A DNA stretch of 64,000 nucleotides from Clostridia bacterium (lineage in GTDB: Bacteria; Bacillota; Clostridia; UBA1381): NCBI GenBank assembly GCA_026418715.1, contig JAOAAV010000062.1, positions 37,862 through 101,861 of the forward strand, in the 5' to 3' direction. Positions 1-10,890 of this stretch are shown in pieces. The translations under genes and the position numbers were made by a program. Position 1 is the first letter of the stretch, and each line of letters starts with the position of its first letter. A model generated the notes under the pieces. The model worked only from the letters and a program-made list of their open reading frames with translations, did not search any database and was not told the origin of the DNA.

Positions 1-1
1 T

Positions 2-2110
2 AAAGAGGTGCTGACCTTCAGCCAAAACTATGCCTGCGAGGATTGTGGGATCAGCCTTGATGAGCTTGCACCGAGAATGTTTTCGTTCAACAATCCGTAC
101 GGTGCGTGTTCTTGCTGCGACGGTTTGGGACAGCTTTCAAAAATTGATCCTGATCTTATTATTGCGGATGAAAACTTGAGCCTTTTACAAGGCGCGATTT
201 ATGCAAGCGGATGGGCGGCGCCCGATGTGCCCGACAGCATGGCACATATGTATTACACGGCGCTTGCAAACCACTATAAATTTGATATCAACACACCATA
301 TAAGGATCTCCCCGAAAAAATCAAAAATATTATCCTTTATGGAAACGGCGGAGAAAAAATAAAGCTCGAATACGTCAGAAATTACGGAAGCGGGACGTAT
401 ATGTCGTCATTTGAGGGGATTGTGACAAATTTAGAGCGTCGGTATAAGGAAACAGGCTCCGATTATTCAAAAATGGAGATAGAAAAGTATATAAATACGG
501 TAGAATGTCCAAAATGCCACGGTGCAAGATTAAACGAGCAAGTGCTGGCAGTCACGGTTAATGATGTGAACATATATGAGCTTACCTGTATGTCCATCCG
601 AAAGGAAATGGAGTTTTTTGAAAACCTAAGGCTTAGTGAACGAGAGATGATGATTGCGGCACAGATATTAAAGGAAATAAAGGCAAGGCTTAAATTTCTT
701 TTGGATGTTGGTCTTGACTATCTTTCTCTTTCGCGTGCATCGGGAACTTTGTCGGGTGGTGAGGCACAGAGAATTCGTTTGGCTACACAGATAGGCTCAG
801 GACTCATGGGTGTTTTATATATTTTGGATGAGCCGAGCATTGGTCTGCATCAGCGGGACAATGACCGCCTAATCGCCACGCTGAAGCGTTTGCGTGACTT
901 GGGTAATACGGTAATCGTTGTTGAACACGACGAGGATACTATGCGTGCTGCGGACCATATTGTGGATATAGGCCCCGGAGCGGGAATTTGCGGTGGAGAG
1001 GTTGTCGGAGAAGGTACTATTGAAGATCTGATTAAAAGTCCCAAATCCATAACGGGCTTATACCTCTCGGGAAAGAAGAAGATAGAAATTCCACCCGTAA
1101 GAAGACAGCCAACAGGCTGGCTTGAAATCAGGGGCGCAAAAGAGAACAACTTAAAGAATATAGATGTAAAAATACCTCTTGGCGTTCTCACGAGCGTTAC
1201 AGGGGTATCAGGTTCGGGGAAAAGCTCGCTGGTGAACGAAATTTTGTACAAAAGGCTGGCGCATGATTTAAATCATGCAAAAACTCGGGCAGGGGAGCAT
1301 AAGGAAATTTTAGGCATTGAAAATTTGGACAAAGTCATTGATATTGATCAATCACCGATAGGCAGAACCCCAAGATCCAATCCTGCAACATACACGAATG
1401 TGTTCGGTGATATCCGAGAGGTGTTTGCAAGCACAAATGACGCAAAGGTACGGGGATATAAAGCTGGCAGATTCAGCTTTAACGTAAAAGGCGGCCGATG
1501 CGAGGCGTGCAGCGGTGACGGAATCGTTAAAATTGAAATGCACTTTCTTGCGGATATTTTTGTTCCGTGCGAGGTTTGCAAAGGCAAGCGCTACAACCGT
1601 GAAACGCTGGATGTCAAATATAAGGGGAAGAATATATACGAAGTTCTTGATATGACCGTGGACGAGGCGGTGGTATTTTTTGAAAATATTCCAAAAATAA
1701 AGCGCAAGTTGGAAACCTTAAGCGAAGTCGGGCTTGGATATATAAAGCTTGGACAAAGCTCCACAACTTTATCCGGAGGAGAAGCTCAGCGTGTCAAACT
1801 GGCAACGGAGCTTAGCAAACGAAGCACGGGAAAAACCATTTATATTTTGGACGAGCCAACGACGGGTTTGCATATTGCCGATGTGCACAGGCTTATTGAT
1901 GTACTCAAAAAGCTTGTGGATGCGGGGAATACCGTACTTGTCATAGAACATAATCTTGATGTTATAAAAACATCGGACTACGTGATTGATTTAGGCCCCG
2001 AAGGTGGAGATGGCGGCGGCATGGTGATTGCACAGGGTACGCCTGAGGAGGTTGCAAAAACCAAAGGTTCATATACGGGTCATTATATAAAAAAGATGCT
2101 GGGAAAATAA
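2..2110 (+). CDS. uvrA: Excinuclease ABC subunit A, C-terminal ~700 aa (5' end outside window)
   Basis: Frame is open to the window edge; two ABC signatures ([31 protein letters not shown]), zinc-binding CxxC motifs, [10 protein letters not shown]. Confidence 0.97.
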   Translation, partial: KEVLTFSQNYACEDCGISLDELAPRMFSFNNPYGACSCCDGLGQLSKIDPDLIIADENLSLLQGAIYASGWAAPDVPDSMAHMYYTALANHYKFDINTPYKDLPEKIKNIILYGNGGEKIKLEYVRNYGSGTYMSSFEGIVTNLERRYKETGSDYSKMEIEKYINTVECPKCHGARLNEQVLAVTVNDVNIYELTCMSIRKEMEFFENLRLSEREMMIAAQILKEIKARLKFLLDVGLDYLSLSRASGTLSGGEAQRIRLATQIGSGLMGVLYILDEPSIGLHQRDNDRLIATLKRLRDLGNTVIVVEHDEDTMRAADHIVDIGPGAGICGGEVVGEGTIEDLIKSPKSITGLYLSGKKKIEIPPVRRQPTGWLEIRGAKENNLKNIDVKIPLGVLTSVTGVSGSGKSSLVNEILYKRLAHDLNHAKTRAGEHKEILGIENLDKVIDIDQSPIGRTPRSNPATYTNVFGDIREVFASTNDAKVRGYKAGRFSFNVKGGRCEACSGDGIVKIEMHFLADIFVPCEVCKGKRYNRETLDVKYKGKNIYEVLDMTVDEAVVFFENIPKIKRKLETLSEVGLGYIKLGQSSTTLSGGEAQRVKLATELSKRSTGKTIYILDEPTTGLHIADVHRLIDVLKKLVDAGNTVLVIEHNLDVIKTSDYVIDLGPEGGDGGGMVIAQGTPEEVAKTKGSYTGHYIKKMLGK

Positions 2111-2112
2111 TG

Positions 2113-2141
2113 GCGGGAAATGAACGTACTTCATTTCCCGC
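2113..2141. terminator. Hairpin downstream of uvrA (gcgggaaatgaa-cgtac-ttcatttcccgc)
   Basis: 12-bp perfect stem with 5-nt loop right after the uvrA stop; no clear U tract. Confidence 0.6.
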
Positions 2142-2223
2142 TAGACTGTAGACGTAAGATTTTTATTTTCTTCCAGAGGTAATTTGAGGCGTAGCATCAA
2201 GCAACGTATGCGCTTTTTGCAAG

Positions 2224-3987
2224 CTACTGATTTATGCTTTCCAGTTGAAGATCCTTTGGGGTTACATATACTGTGTTGTAGGAGTCGTAAATTACCATGC
2301 CCGGTTTTGCTCCAGATGGTTTTCTGACGTTTTTTATGCTGGTGTAATCAACCGGAACTTGTGATGAGAACCTTGCTTTGCTGTAATATGCGGCAAGGAT
2401 TGCTGCCTCTATAATCGTGTTTTTCGGCACATCCTTGTTTGTGCCGAGTTTTATGATGGTGTGGGAGCCGTGGATATTTTTTGTGTGAAACCATAAATCG
2501 CCCGAATTTGCAAATTTTAATGTAAGATAGTCGTTTTGTGTATTGTTTTTTCCAACATAAATGTCAAAACCGTCGCTGCTGACAAAATGGAGAGGTTTGG
2601 CTTGGGATTGCTTTTTGCTCTTTTTTGCTTGGGTATGATGGTTCAAATATCCTTGGCTGGCAAGTTCGTTTCGGATTTCGTTTATATCCTCTTCGTTTTG
2701 GGCCGATTCAACAGACAGTAATGTACTTTCAAGATATGCAATATCGGCAAGTGTGTTTTCAATTTGCTTTGCCATCTCGATCTCGGCATTTTTTGCTTTG
2801 CTGTAATTTTTATAGTATTTTTGGGCATTTTGGGATGGTGACAATATTGGTGAAAGCGGGATTTCCACAGTCGGACAGTTTTCTTCATAATAATTTTCGA
2901 CCGATATTGACTTTGAGCCTTGCTCTATACGATATAGATTAGCTGTCAGCAAATCGCCGAATATTTTGTATTTTTCTTTGTTTTCCGCATCTTTGAGAGT
3001 ACTTTTCTGCAGGGCAAGCTTTTTTGAGCAGCGCTCTATATGAGTATTAAGAAGCTTTACAAGGTCGGCGCTTTTTTGCTTCATCCTTTCTCGGCTGTCC
3101 CGCTCTTGATAGAAACTGCAAAGCACATCATTAATATTGGCATAATAATCTATTTTAGCACTGTTTTCATACTGCATTATGTCAACCGAACTAAAATCGA
3201 TTACTTTGCCCGTGCTAATGTCGCTGATAATGCAAGGCTTAAATTGATTTTGCAATATGCTCTCTGAAAATTGCATAATCTCGCCATTTAATTTTTCTTT
3301 TTGAGCTTCGGTTATTTCTCCGCATACCAAAGAGCAGCTGCCTAAGGCACGGTACACAATTTCTCTTGCCGTCAGCGGACTTATGCCGGATATTGCATTT
3401 AAAACCGCCTTGTCCAATCTTTCCCCGGCAAGTGAATAATCAATACGGATATTTTTTATTTCATCTGCAATTAAGGAAAGCTTGTTTTGTGAAGGAGGGT
3501 TCTGGTACTGCATACCTGGAAGTATCTGGCGCACGGAACTTACTGAAAAATCGACGTGCTTTATGCTGTCTATGATTTTCATTTCTTGGTTTGCAAGTAT
3601 AATGTTGCTGTGACGGCCCATTATTTCAATTATGATATGCTTGATTGAAAGATCACCCAGTTCATCATATGATTCTACGTCAAGTTTTACAATTCTTTCA
3701 AATGAAGGCTGACTGATATCTATGATTTTCCCGCTTCCTATATGTTTTCTCATGAGCATACAAAACATAGGCGGACTTGTCGGGTTTGGCTTTGTTTCCG
3801 TTGTAAAATGGATTCTGGGATGAGCGGAGCTTGCGCTTAAAATCAGTTTGTGTGCGCCTTTGAAGGTTCGAATATTTAAAAGAATCTCATCACGTTCGGG
3901 CTGATGTATTTTATCAATTCGTCCGCCGATTAAGGTGTCGGCGAGTTCCTTCGCAAGACAACGTATAGCTAAAGCATCTAATGCCAT
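2224..3987 (-). CDS. rqcH: NFACT family Rqc2/RqcH homologue
   Basis: MALDALAIRCLAKELADTLIGGRIDKIHQPERDEI N-terminus and NFACT-R-like C-terminus (GDLWFHTKNIHGSHTIIK); RBS gaggaggt upstream of ATG at 3987. The ORF-track start at 4299 is too long. Confidence 0.9.
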   Translation of the reverse strand: MALDALAIRCLAKELADTLIGGRIDKIHQPERDEILLNIRTFKGAHKLILSASSAHPRIHFTTETKPNPTSPPMFCMLMRKHIGSGKIIDISQPSFERIVKLDVESYDELGDLSIKHIIIEIMGRHSNIILANQEMKIIDSIKHVDFSVSSVRQILPGMQYQNPPSQNKLSLIADEIKNIRIDYSLAGERLDKAVLNAISGISPLTAREIVYRALGSCSLVCGEITEAQKEKLNGEIMQFSESILQNQFKPCIISDISTGKVIDFSSVDIMQYENSAKIDYYANINDVLCSFYQERDSRERMKQKSADLVKLLNTHIERCSKKLALQKSTLKDAENKEKYKIFGDLLTANLYRIEQGSKSISVENYYEENCPTVEIPLSPILSPSQNAQKYYKNYSKAKNAEIEMAKQIENTLADIAYLESTLLSVESAQNEEDINEIRNELASQGYLNHHTQAKKSKKQSQAKPLHFVSSDGFDIYVGKNNTQNDYLTLKFANSGDLWFHTKNIHGSHTIIKLGTNKDVPKNTIIEAAILAAYYSKARFSSQVPVDYTSIKNVRKPSGAKPGMVIYDSYNTVYVTPKDLQLESINQ

Positions 3988-4212
3988 GGTTACCTCCTCA
4001 AAAATCGGTGTTTTTCTAAATAACACCTGATAATTCAAATCAAATTTTTCATAAATGAACGCAGCAAAATGGCGCTTTGCTGTATTATACCACATAATAA
4101 AGCGAAAGTGAAATACGGAAAGATCAAAAAATTTTTTCAAAAGATATGTTAATTTTAAAAAAGTATGATATAATAATATGGCTGATTTTTGTTTTGAAAA
4201 GCAGGTGAAGCG

Positions 4213-5091
4213 ATGATAAAGAGCATGACAGGATATGGAAGATACGAAACGGTTGAGGCAGGCAAAAAAATATCGGTTGAAATAAAGTCTGTCAATCATC
4301 GATATTCCGATTATATAATAAAGGTGCCTAAATATTTTGGTTTTCTGGAGGACAGAATAAGAGAGTACGCATCAAAATTTATTTTCAGAGGCAAGGTAGA
4401 TATTCTTGTTAATATAGAAAGCTACGGTGATGCGGATAAAGAGATAATTTTAAATGAGGAGCTTGCAAAAAGCTATATTGAGGCACTACATAAGCTACGT
4501 GATGACTTTAATTTGGCTGATGACATATCCGTGTCTGCCGTGGCGCGCTATGCCGATATTTTTAAAACTGAACGCAAGGATGAAGATCAGGATGCTTTGT
4601 GGAAATCGGTTGAAAAGGTGCTGAAGGAAGCTATTTTGATGTTTATTTCGATGCGTGAACGTGAGGGCGAGCGTATAAAGCTTGATTTAATAGGTCGTGT
4701 GGAATATATGAAAGCCATTGCTCAAATGATTGATGAGCGTTCACCAGAAACAGTGAAGGAATATCAGAGCAGACTTTACGCTAAAATCAAAGAGCTTTTG
4801 GATGACAGGCAATTTGACGAAAATCGTATTCTTACCGAGGTTGCGATTTTTGCTGATAAAGTGGCGGTCAACGAGGAAATTGTGCGGCTGTCGAGTCATT
4901 TTGATGAATTTTATAATATTTTAAACTCTAACGAGCCGTCTGGGAGAAAGCTTGATTTTCTGATTCAAGAAATAAACAGAGAAGTTAACACTATCGGTTC
5001 AAAGGCTAATGATATTGAGATTGCCAAAAAGGTGGTCGAGCTTAAGGCTGAACTTGAAAAGCTTCGTGAACAGGTTCAAAATATTGAATAA
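4213..5091 (+). CDS. yicC: YicC family endoribonuclease-like protein
   Basis: [10 protein letters not shown] start and C-terminal [16 protein letters not shown] motif. Confidence 0.93.
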   Translation: MIKSMTGYGRYETVEAGKKISVEIKSVNHRYSDYIIKVPKYFGFLEDRIREYASKFIFRGKVDILVNIESYGDADKEIILNEELAKSYIEALHKLRDDFNLADDISVSAVARYADIFKTERKDEDQDALWKSVEKVLKEAILMFISMREREGERIKLDLIGRVEYMKAIAQMIDERSPETVKEYQSRLYAKIKELLDDRQFDENRILTEVAIFADKVAVNEEIVRLSSHFDEFYNILNSNEPSGRKLDFLIQEINREVNTIGSKANDIEIAKKVVELKAELEKLREQVQNIE

Positions 5092-5108
5092 AAGAGGGGA
5101 AGTCTACC

Positions 5109-5375
5109 ATGAAATTAATTAATATCGGATTTGGGAATATGGTTTCGGCAAACCGTCTGGTTGCCATTGTAAGCCCCGAATCCGCACCCATAAAAAGAGT
5201 GATTAGAGAGGCGGAGGATAAGGGAAGGCTTATCAACGCAACTTATGGCAGACGTACGCGTGCGGTTATTATCACAGACAGTGATCATATTATTTTATCG
5301 TCAATTCAGCCGGAAACGGTGGCGCACCGTCTTTCTACAGCGGAGGAGGAAACGGAGGAGAATATTGGTGAATAG
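5109..5375 (+). CDS. remA: RemA/DUF370 family regulator
   Basis: [30 protein letters not shown]; located between yicC and gmk. Confidence 0.92.
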   Translation: MKLINIGFGNMVSANRLVAIVSPESAPIKRVIREAEDKGRLINATYGRRTRAVIITDSDHIILSSIQPETVAHRLSTAEEETEENIGE

Positions 5376-5970
5376 CGGATTGTTGATTGTGGTGTCCGGC
5401 CCATCCGGGACGGGCAAGGGTACGGTGTGTGCAGAACTTCTCAAAAAAGAGGATGATTTGTTTTTGTCGGTATCCACTACGTCAAGAGGGATTCGGGCAG
5501 GTGAAATTGACGGTGTTACATATAATTATACGACGGCAGACAATTTCAAGAAAATGATTGAGGATAACCTTATGTTAGAATGGGCCGTCTACAGCGGAAA
5601 TTATTATGGAACCCCCAAAGCGACGGTTGAGAAAATGATGGGGGAAGGGAAAAATGTCCTTTTGGAAATTGACGTGCAGGGAGCGCTTCAAATAAAGAAG
5701 TCATATCCTGAAGCCGTGCTTATTTTCATTCTGCCGCCGTCTATGCAGGAGCTTAGAAGGCGGCTTGTTGAGCGGGGCAGAGAAACTGAGGAGCAGATTG
5801 ACGAACGCATTTTTGCCGCAGCGTTTGAGTTTGAAAATGCTAAGCGGTATGACTATGTTGTGGTAAACGATGACTTGGACAAATGCGTAAAAGCGGTTGA
5901 AAGTATAATTTGTGCAGAAAAATATAAAACGAAAAGAAATATTGAGTTAATTAAGAAATTAGTTGATTGA
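5368..5970 (+). CDS. gmk: Guanylate kinase
   Basis: P-loop [32 protein letters not shown] start overlapping the remA end. Confidence 0.95.
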   Translation: MNSGLLIVVSGPSGTGKGTVCAELLKKEDDLFLSVSTTSRGIRAGEIDGVTYNYTTADNFKKMIEDNLMLEWAVYSGNYYGTPKATVEKMMGEGKNVLLEIDVQGALQIKKSYPEAVLIFILPPSMQELRRRLVERGRETEEQIDERIFAAAFEFENAKRYDYVVVNDDLDKCVKAVESIICAEKYKTKRNIELIKKLVD

Positions 5971-5983
5971 AAGGAAGGATATT

Positions 5984-6256
5984 ATGAATATAACAGATCC
6001 GGGAATAAGTTTTTTGTCTAAACGTGTAGACAGCAGGTATACATTAGTTGCCATGGTGGCTAAAAGAGCAAGAATGATAGGTGAAAAGGGTACGGGCTTG
6101 GTTGCTTGCGACTCTAATAAGGCAGTTTCCATTGCCGTGCAGGAAATTGCAGCAGGCAAGGTTGGATATACACGCTATGAAAAAACAGTCAAAGATGGGT
6201 TGCATGATGTTTTGGATGAAAATATTTTTGAGGATGATACGGCGCAGCAGGGTTAG
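5984..6256 (+). CDS. rpoZ: RNA polymerase omega subunit
   Basis: SRYTLVAMVAKRARMI motif; RBS aaggaagg. Confidence 0.88.
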   Translation: MNITDPGISFLSKRVDSRYTLVAMVAKRARMIGEKGTGLVACDSNKAVSIAVQEIAAGKVGYTRYEKTVKDGLHDVLDENIFEDDTAQQG

Positions 6257-6280
6257 ATTGAATAAATCTAACCCATTTTT
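6250..6280 (+). terminator. Rho-independent terminator after rpoZ
   Basis: gggttagatt-gaata-aatctaaccc followed by attttt; overlaps the rpoZ stop codon. Confidence 0.8.
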
Positions 6281-6338
6281 CACACTATGAAACAATGCTG
6301 CGCTTTCATAGGCGCAATGTATGCTATGGGGGATTTGC

Positions 6339-8756
6339 ATGATTGCACAGATTATCGTAAACAATAATTCAAAGCAGGTTGATAAATTTTATGATTATGT
6401 CGTACCCGAAGGGCTTTCGGAGGATTTTCAAGTTGGACTTCGTGTTATTGTGCCGTTTGGGAAGGGAGATAAGCACATAGAAGGCTATGTAATGAAAATT
6501 TCCGGAAATAGTGAAAGAAAGGGCCTAAAAGAGATTGTTCGGATAATAGACAAGGTTTTCGATGAAAAAATGCTGGAGCTAATTGAATGGATGAAAAACA
6601 GATATATGTGCAGTTACATTGATTTAATTCGCACGGCAGTCCCTGCGGGCATATCGGTAAAGCCTGAGCAATGGCTGGTTTTGACGAAAAAAAGCACGGA
6701 TGCGGTCGGCGTGAAAAAGCGTGTGCTTGATTTGCTTGCCGATAACGGTGGAGCCATGGAAATAAATCGACTGATGCAATTTTTCAAAACAAATGTAAGA
6801 ACACAGGTAAACCAGCTTTGCAAGGAAGGTTTTATAAGGCTAGAATATAGGAATGCAAGAGAAGTAAATGATAAAATTATCCGTATGGCAAGGCTTTGCG
6901 TATCCTCGGAGGAGGCGGTTTCAGCCGCCGAAAGGCTTGAAAAGCGGGCGCCGCTTCAAGCACGTGCGCTTGATATACTGGCATCAAACGAATATATTTC
7001 ATTGACTGATTTGGTTCAGTTTTCAGGAGGCTCCTACAATGTGGTGCAATCACTTGAGAAAAAGGGATTTTTGAGTTTTGAAAACAAAGTTGTGGAGAGA
7101 AATCCCTTGTCTGATAAAAATATACCGAAAACAGTTCCTCCAAAGCTGACGTCGGAGCAGGAGCGGACTGTTCAAAAAATCAGAGAGCAGGCACAGGGCG
7201 CTTTCCTTCTTCACGGAGTAACAGGAAGCGGAAAAACCGAGGTCTATATGCAAATTATCGGCGACGTGCTCTCCGCAGGGAAAACGGCAATTATGCTGGT
7301 GCCTGAAATTGCTCTAACGCCACAGACAGTGGCAAGGGTTGTCGGAAGATTTGGGAAAAGGGTTGCTGTGTTTCACAGCGGACTTTCCATGGGTGAACGG
7401 TATGACGAATGGAAGCGTATAAGAGATAAAAAAGCGGATATTGTGATAGGCGCCCGTTCGGCGGTATTTGCTCCGCTTGATAATATCGGCGTTATTATTA
7501 TGGATGAAGAGCATGAGCAGTCTTACAAATCGGAGATGGTGCCAAGATACAGCACAAGGGAAGTTGCCGAATACCGTGCAAAGCAAAATAAAGCCATGCT
7601 CATTTTGTCGTCGGCTACGCCGTCTGTTGAGTCTTACTATAAGGCAAAATGTGGAGTTTATACGCTTTTAACAATGACGAGCAGGGCAAATAACGCTGCT
7701 ATGCCGCAGGTTGAGGTTGTGGATATGCGCAAGGAACTGGAAAACGGCAATAAATCTATATTCAGCGAACGCTTAAAGTATGAAATAGAGCAAAACTTAA
7801 TCAGGGGCGAGCAGACTATTTTATTCTTAAACAGGAGGGGATTTTCCACATTCGTATCATGCAGAAGCTGCGGCTTTGTGGCAAAGTGCCCCAATTGCAA
7901 TATCTCACTTACATATCATCGCTTTGACAACAACCTAAAATGCCATTACTGCGGGTACACGGCAGAAAACTACACTGTTTGTCCCGCTTGCCAAAGCAAG
8001 TATATCAGATATTTCGGCGGAGGAACGCAGAAGGTGGAGGATGAGATAAAAAAACTGTTTCCGTACGCTTCCACTCTTAGAATGGACGTTGATACAACGG
8101 GGCGCAAGTCCGCACATGAAAAAATATTGGAAACCTTTGAAAAGGACAAAACGGATATATTAATCGGGACACAGATGGTAAGCAAGGGCTTGGACTTTGC
8201 AAATGTAACCTTGGTTGGAATTGTGTCTGCGGATACTATGCTCAACGTTGATGATTTCAGATGCGGAGAGAGAACTTTCTGTCTGCTTGAGCAGGTGTCT
8301 GGAAGAGCAGGGAGAGCGGAAAAGGCGGGAAGAACGATAGTGCAGACATACAATCCCGAACATGACGCAATCTTGCGTATGCAGGAGCACGATTACATAA
8401 ATTTTTACAAAGGCGAAATACAAATGCGCCATGCGATGTGGTACCCTCCGTTTTGCGAGATTGTGAGTGTTCTCATTACAGGAGCCGGAGAGAACATTGT
8501 GGCAAGGGCGGCAAGATTTTTCAATAAACAGCTTGCGGCACTAAAGACGCTTCCGCAGCGCACACAGGTTTTAGGTCCGATTCCCGCAGCTATTTCAAAG
8601 ATAAACAATAAATACAGATGGCGTATTTTGATTAAATGTGAAAATGCGGACGGATTAAACTCCGTTTTGACAGAATCGGTGAAAGCATGTTATAATAATA
8701 AAAGCTATGAAAGAATATCCATTATTATAGATAAAAATCCCAATAGTATGTACTAA
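6339..8756 (+). CDS. priA: Primosomal protein N' (replication restart helicase)
   Basis: GVTGSGKTEVYMQ, DEEHEQSYK, CRSCGFVAKCPNCN zinc site, GRAGRAEKAG. Confidence 0.95.
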   Translation: MIAQIIVNNNSKQVDKFYDYVVPEGLSEDFQVGLRVIVPFGKGDKHIEGYVMKISGNSERKGLKEIVRIIDKVFDEKMLELIEWMKNRYMCSYIDLIRTAVPAGISVKPEQWLVLTKKSTDAVGVKKRVLDLLADNGGAMEINRLMQFFKTNVRTQVNQLCKEGFIRLEYRNAREVNDKIIRMARLCVSSEEAVSAAERLEKRAPLQARALDILASNEYISLTDLVQFSGGSYNVVQSLEKKGFLSFENKVVERNPLSDKNIPKTVPPKLTSEQERTVQKIREQAQGAFLLHGVTGSGKTEVYMQIIGDVLSAGKTAIMLVPEIALTPQTVARVVGRFGKRVAVFHSGLSMGERYDEWKRIRDKKADIVIGARSAVFAPLDNIGVIIMDEEHEQSYKSEMVPRYSTREVAEYRAKQNKAMLILSSATPSVESYYKAKCGVYTLLTMTSRANNAAMPQVEVVDMRKELENGNKSIFSERLKYEIEQNLIRGEQTILFLNRRGFSTFVSCRSCGFVAKCPNCNISLTYHRFDNNLKCHYCGYTAENYTVCPACQSKYIRYFGGGTQKVEDEIKKLFPYASTLRMDVDTTGRKSAHEKILETFEKDKTDILIGTQMVSKGLDFANVTLVGIVSADTMLNVDDFRCGERTFCLLEQVSGRAGRAEKAGRTIVQTYNPEHDAILRMQEHDYINFYKGEIQMRHAMWYPPFCEIVSVLITGAGENIVARAARFFNKQLAALKTLPQRTQVLGPIPAAISKINNKYRWRILIKCENADGLNSVLTESVKACYNNKSYERISIIIDKNPNSMY

Positions 8757-8774
8757 TTCACAGGAGGGAGATAT

Positions 8775-9248
8775 ATGGCAATAAGAATAATCAGAAAAAA
8801 AGACGACGAGGTACTTTCTAAGGTTTGCAAGCCGGTGACTGTGTTTGATAAAAAATTGGGCATATTGCTGGACGATATGTATGATACCATGAAGATGTAC
8901 GAAGGCGTTGGGCTTGCTGCGTCTCAGGTGGGAATACTAAAAAGGGTGGTTGTAATTGATGCGGGCACAGGGAGAGTCGAACTTATTAATCCTGAAATAA
9001 TAGAGGAAAGCGGCGTTCAAAACGGATTGGAGGGCTGCCTCAGCGTACCTGGGGTTTACGGAGAAGTGGAAAGACCTAACAAGGTTACTGTTAGGGCGCT
9101 TGACAGAAACGGTGTCCCTTTTGAAATAACAGGAGAAGAACTTTTGGCAAGGGCACTTTGCCATGAGATAGATCATCTCAACGGAAAATTGTTTCTAGAG
9201 CGTGCAACAAGGCTTGAAACTTCTCAGAAAGGACAGGAAAAAGTATGA
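8775..9248 (+). CDS. def: Peptide deformylase
   Basis: GVGLAASQVG, EGCLSVPGV, HEIDHLNG. Confidence 0.96.
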   Translation: MAIRIIRKKDDEVLSKVCKPVTVFDKKLGILLDDMYDTMKMYEGVGLAASQVGILKRVVVIDAGTGRVELINPEIIEESGVQNGLEGCLSVPGVYGEVERPNKVTVRALDRNGVPFEITGEELLARALCHEIDHLNGKLFLERATRLETSQKGQEKV

Positions 9249-10177
9249 GAATTCTTTTTATGGGAACGCCGGATTTTGCACTTGAGGCGCTGAAGGCACT
9301 TGCAGAGTCAAAGCATACGGTTTTGGCAGCGGTGACTCAGCCAGATAAACCAAAGGGCAGAGGATATAAAATGATTGCGCCTCCTGTAAAAGAATATGCA
9401 AATAGCTTAAATATTCCGGTATATCAGCCTGATACGCTCAAAAATGGCGAACTTGAAAATGTGCTCGACGAATATTGCCCAGAGGTGATTGTGGTCGCTG
9501 CATACGGCAAGATTTTGCCCAAATATGTGATTGATTATCCAAAGTACGGCTGCATAAATATCCATGCATCCCTTCTTCCTAAATATAGGGGTGCAGCGCC
9601 GATACAGTGGAGCGTTATAAACGGTGACGAAAAAACGGGAGTAACAATCATGCAGATGAATTACGGGCTGGATACCGGAGATATTATTCTAAAGAGGGAA
9701 ACCCCGATAGGAGAGTATGAAACGGCGGGAGAACTTTTTCAAAGGCTTGCTAAAATGGGTGGGAGCGCGCTGTTGGAGGCGCTTGAATTAATCGAAACAG
9801 GAAATGCCGTAAAAACTGCGCAAGATGAAGAAAAATCCACATATGCTCCAATGATAAAAAAGGAGATGGCAAGGATTGACTGGAACAAGAGCGCAAGAGA
9901 GGTATCAAAGCTTATATGCGGAATGAATCCCTGGCCGATCGCCTTCACTTGTTACAAGGGTGAGATTATGAAAGTCCTTGAGGCAAAGATGTGCGACAGC
10001 GATGAAAATGGGGAAAACGGCAAAATTTTAGATTATGTAAAAGGTGAAGGACTCAAAGTAAAGTGTGGGACAGGCGCCGTATATATTAAAAAGCTTCAGT
10101 TCTCCGCGGGGAAAAAGATGTCTGTTGATGATTATTTGAGAGGACACAGCATTGATATAGGTGAGGTTTTGTCGTAA
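9245..10177 (+). CDS. fmt: Methionyl-tRNA formyltransferase
   Basis: MRILFMGTPDFAL, NIHASLLPKYRGAAPIQWSVING. Confidence 0.97.
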   Translation: MRILFMGTPDFALEALKALAESKHTVLAAVTQPDKPKGRGYKMIAPPVKEYANSLNIPVYQPDTLKNGELENVLDEYCPEVIVVAAYGKILPKYVIDYPKYGCINIHASLLPKYRGAAPIQWSVINGDEKTGVTIMQMNYGLDTGDIILKRETPIGEYETAGELFQRLAKMGGSALLEALELIETGNAVKTAQDEEKSTYAPMIKKEMARIDWNKSAREVSKLICGMNPWPIAFTCYKGEIMKVLEAKMCDSDENGENGKILDYVKGEGLKVKCGTGAVYIKKLQFSAGKKMSVDDYLRGHSIDIGEVLS

Positions 10178-10190
10178 AGGAGGATGCTTT

Positions 10191-10883
10191 ATGTATGGTT
10201 ATTATTATGACTCTACTTATATATTAGTAATATTTGCGTTTTTAATGACTCTGATTGCATCGGGAGGAGTCAAGGCGACTTTTGCAAAGTACGATAAGGT
10301 AATAAATGCACGGCGTATGACGGGGGCACAGGCGGCAAGAATGATTTTAGACAGAAACGGCCTTCGCCATATACGTGTGGAGCATATAGCCGGCGATCTA
10401 AGTGATCACTATGATCCTAGAGCTGAGGTTATACGTCTGTCCGACAGCACCTATAACTCTGCCTCAATTGCGGCTGTGGGCGTTGCGGCGCACGAGGTGG
10501 GGCATGCCGTTCAGCATGCGGAAGGATATGTTCCGATAAAGGTTAGAAATTCTATTTTGCCTGTTGTCAATATCGGCTCGGCTGTTTCCATGCCTTTGTT
10601 TTTTATAGGCTTGATTATGGGAAGCTATGACCTTGCGATGCTTGGAGTTTTGCTGTTTTCGGGTGTTTTGGTGTTCCAGCTGGTTACTTTGCCTGTCGAG
10701 TTTAACGCAAGCAGACGTGCTTTAGTTACACTGGAGGAGAGTAACCTGCTTTACGATGATGAGGTTAAAAAGGCAGCAAAAGTGCTTCGTGCGGCGGCAA
10801 TGACATATGTTGCGGCTGTTGCGGCAACCGCACTTCAGCTGCTGCGGCTTGTTTTGCTTGCAAACAGAAGCAGAAGGGACTAA
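10191..10883 (+). CDS. Zinc metallopeptidase, YugP-like membrane protease
   Basis: VAAHEVGHAVQHAEGY zincin motif and TM segments; between fmt and rsmB. Confidence 0.88.
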   Translation: MYGYYYDSTYILVIFAFLMTLIASGGVKATFAKYDKVINARRMTGAQAARMILDRNGLRHIRVEHIAGDLSDHYDPRAEVIRLSDSTYNSASIAAVGVAAHEVGHAVQHAEGYVPIKVRNSILPVVNIGSAVSMPLFFIGLIMGSYDLAMLGVLLFSGVLVFQLVTLPVEFNASRRALVTLEESNLLYDDEVKKAAKVLRAAAMTYVAAVAATALQLLRLVLLANRSRRD

Positions 10884-10890
10884 AGTTGAT

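Noticed and set aside
850-1587. Minus-strand ORFs inside uvrA
   Set aside because: Shadow ORFs antisense to a conserved gene, no RBS or recognisable domain; the same applies to most 60-180 aa opposite-strand ORFs across 1-43 kb.
3988-4299. N-terminal extension of the RqcH ORF in the track
   Set aside because: Conserved NFACT start MALDALAIR with RBS is at 3987; upstream translation is low-complexity and overlaps yicC on the other strand.
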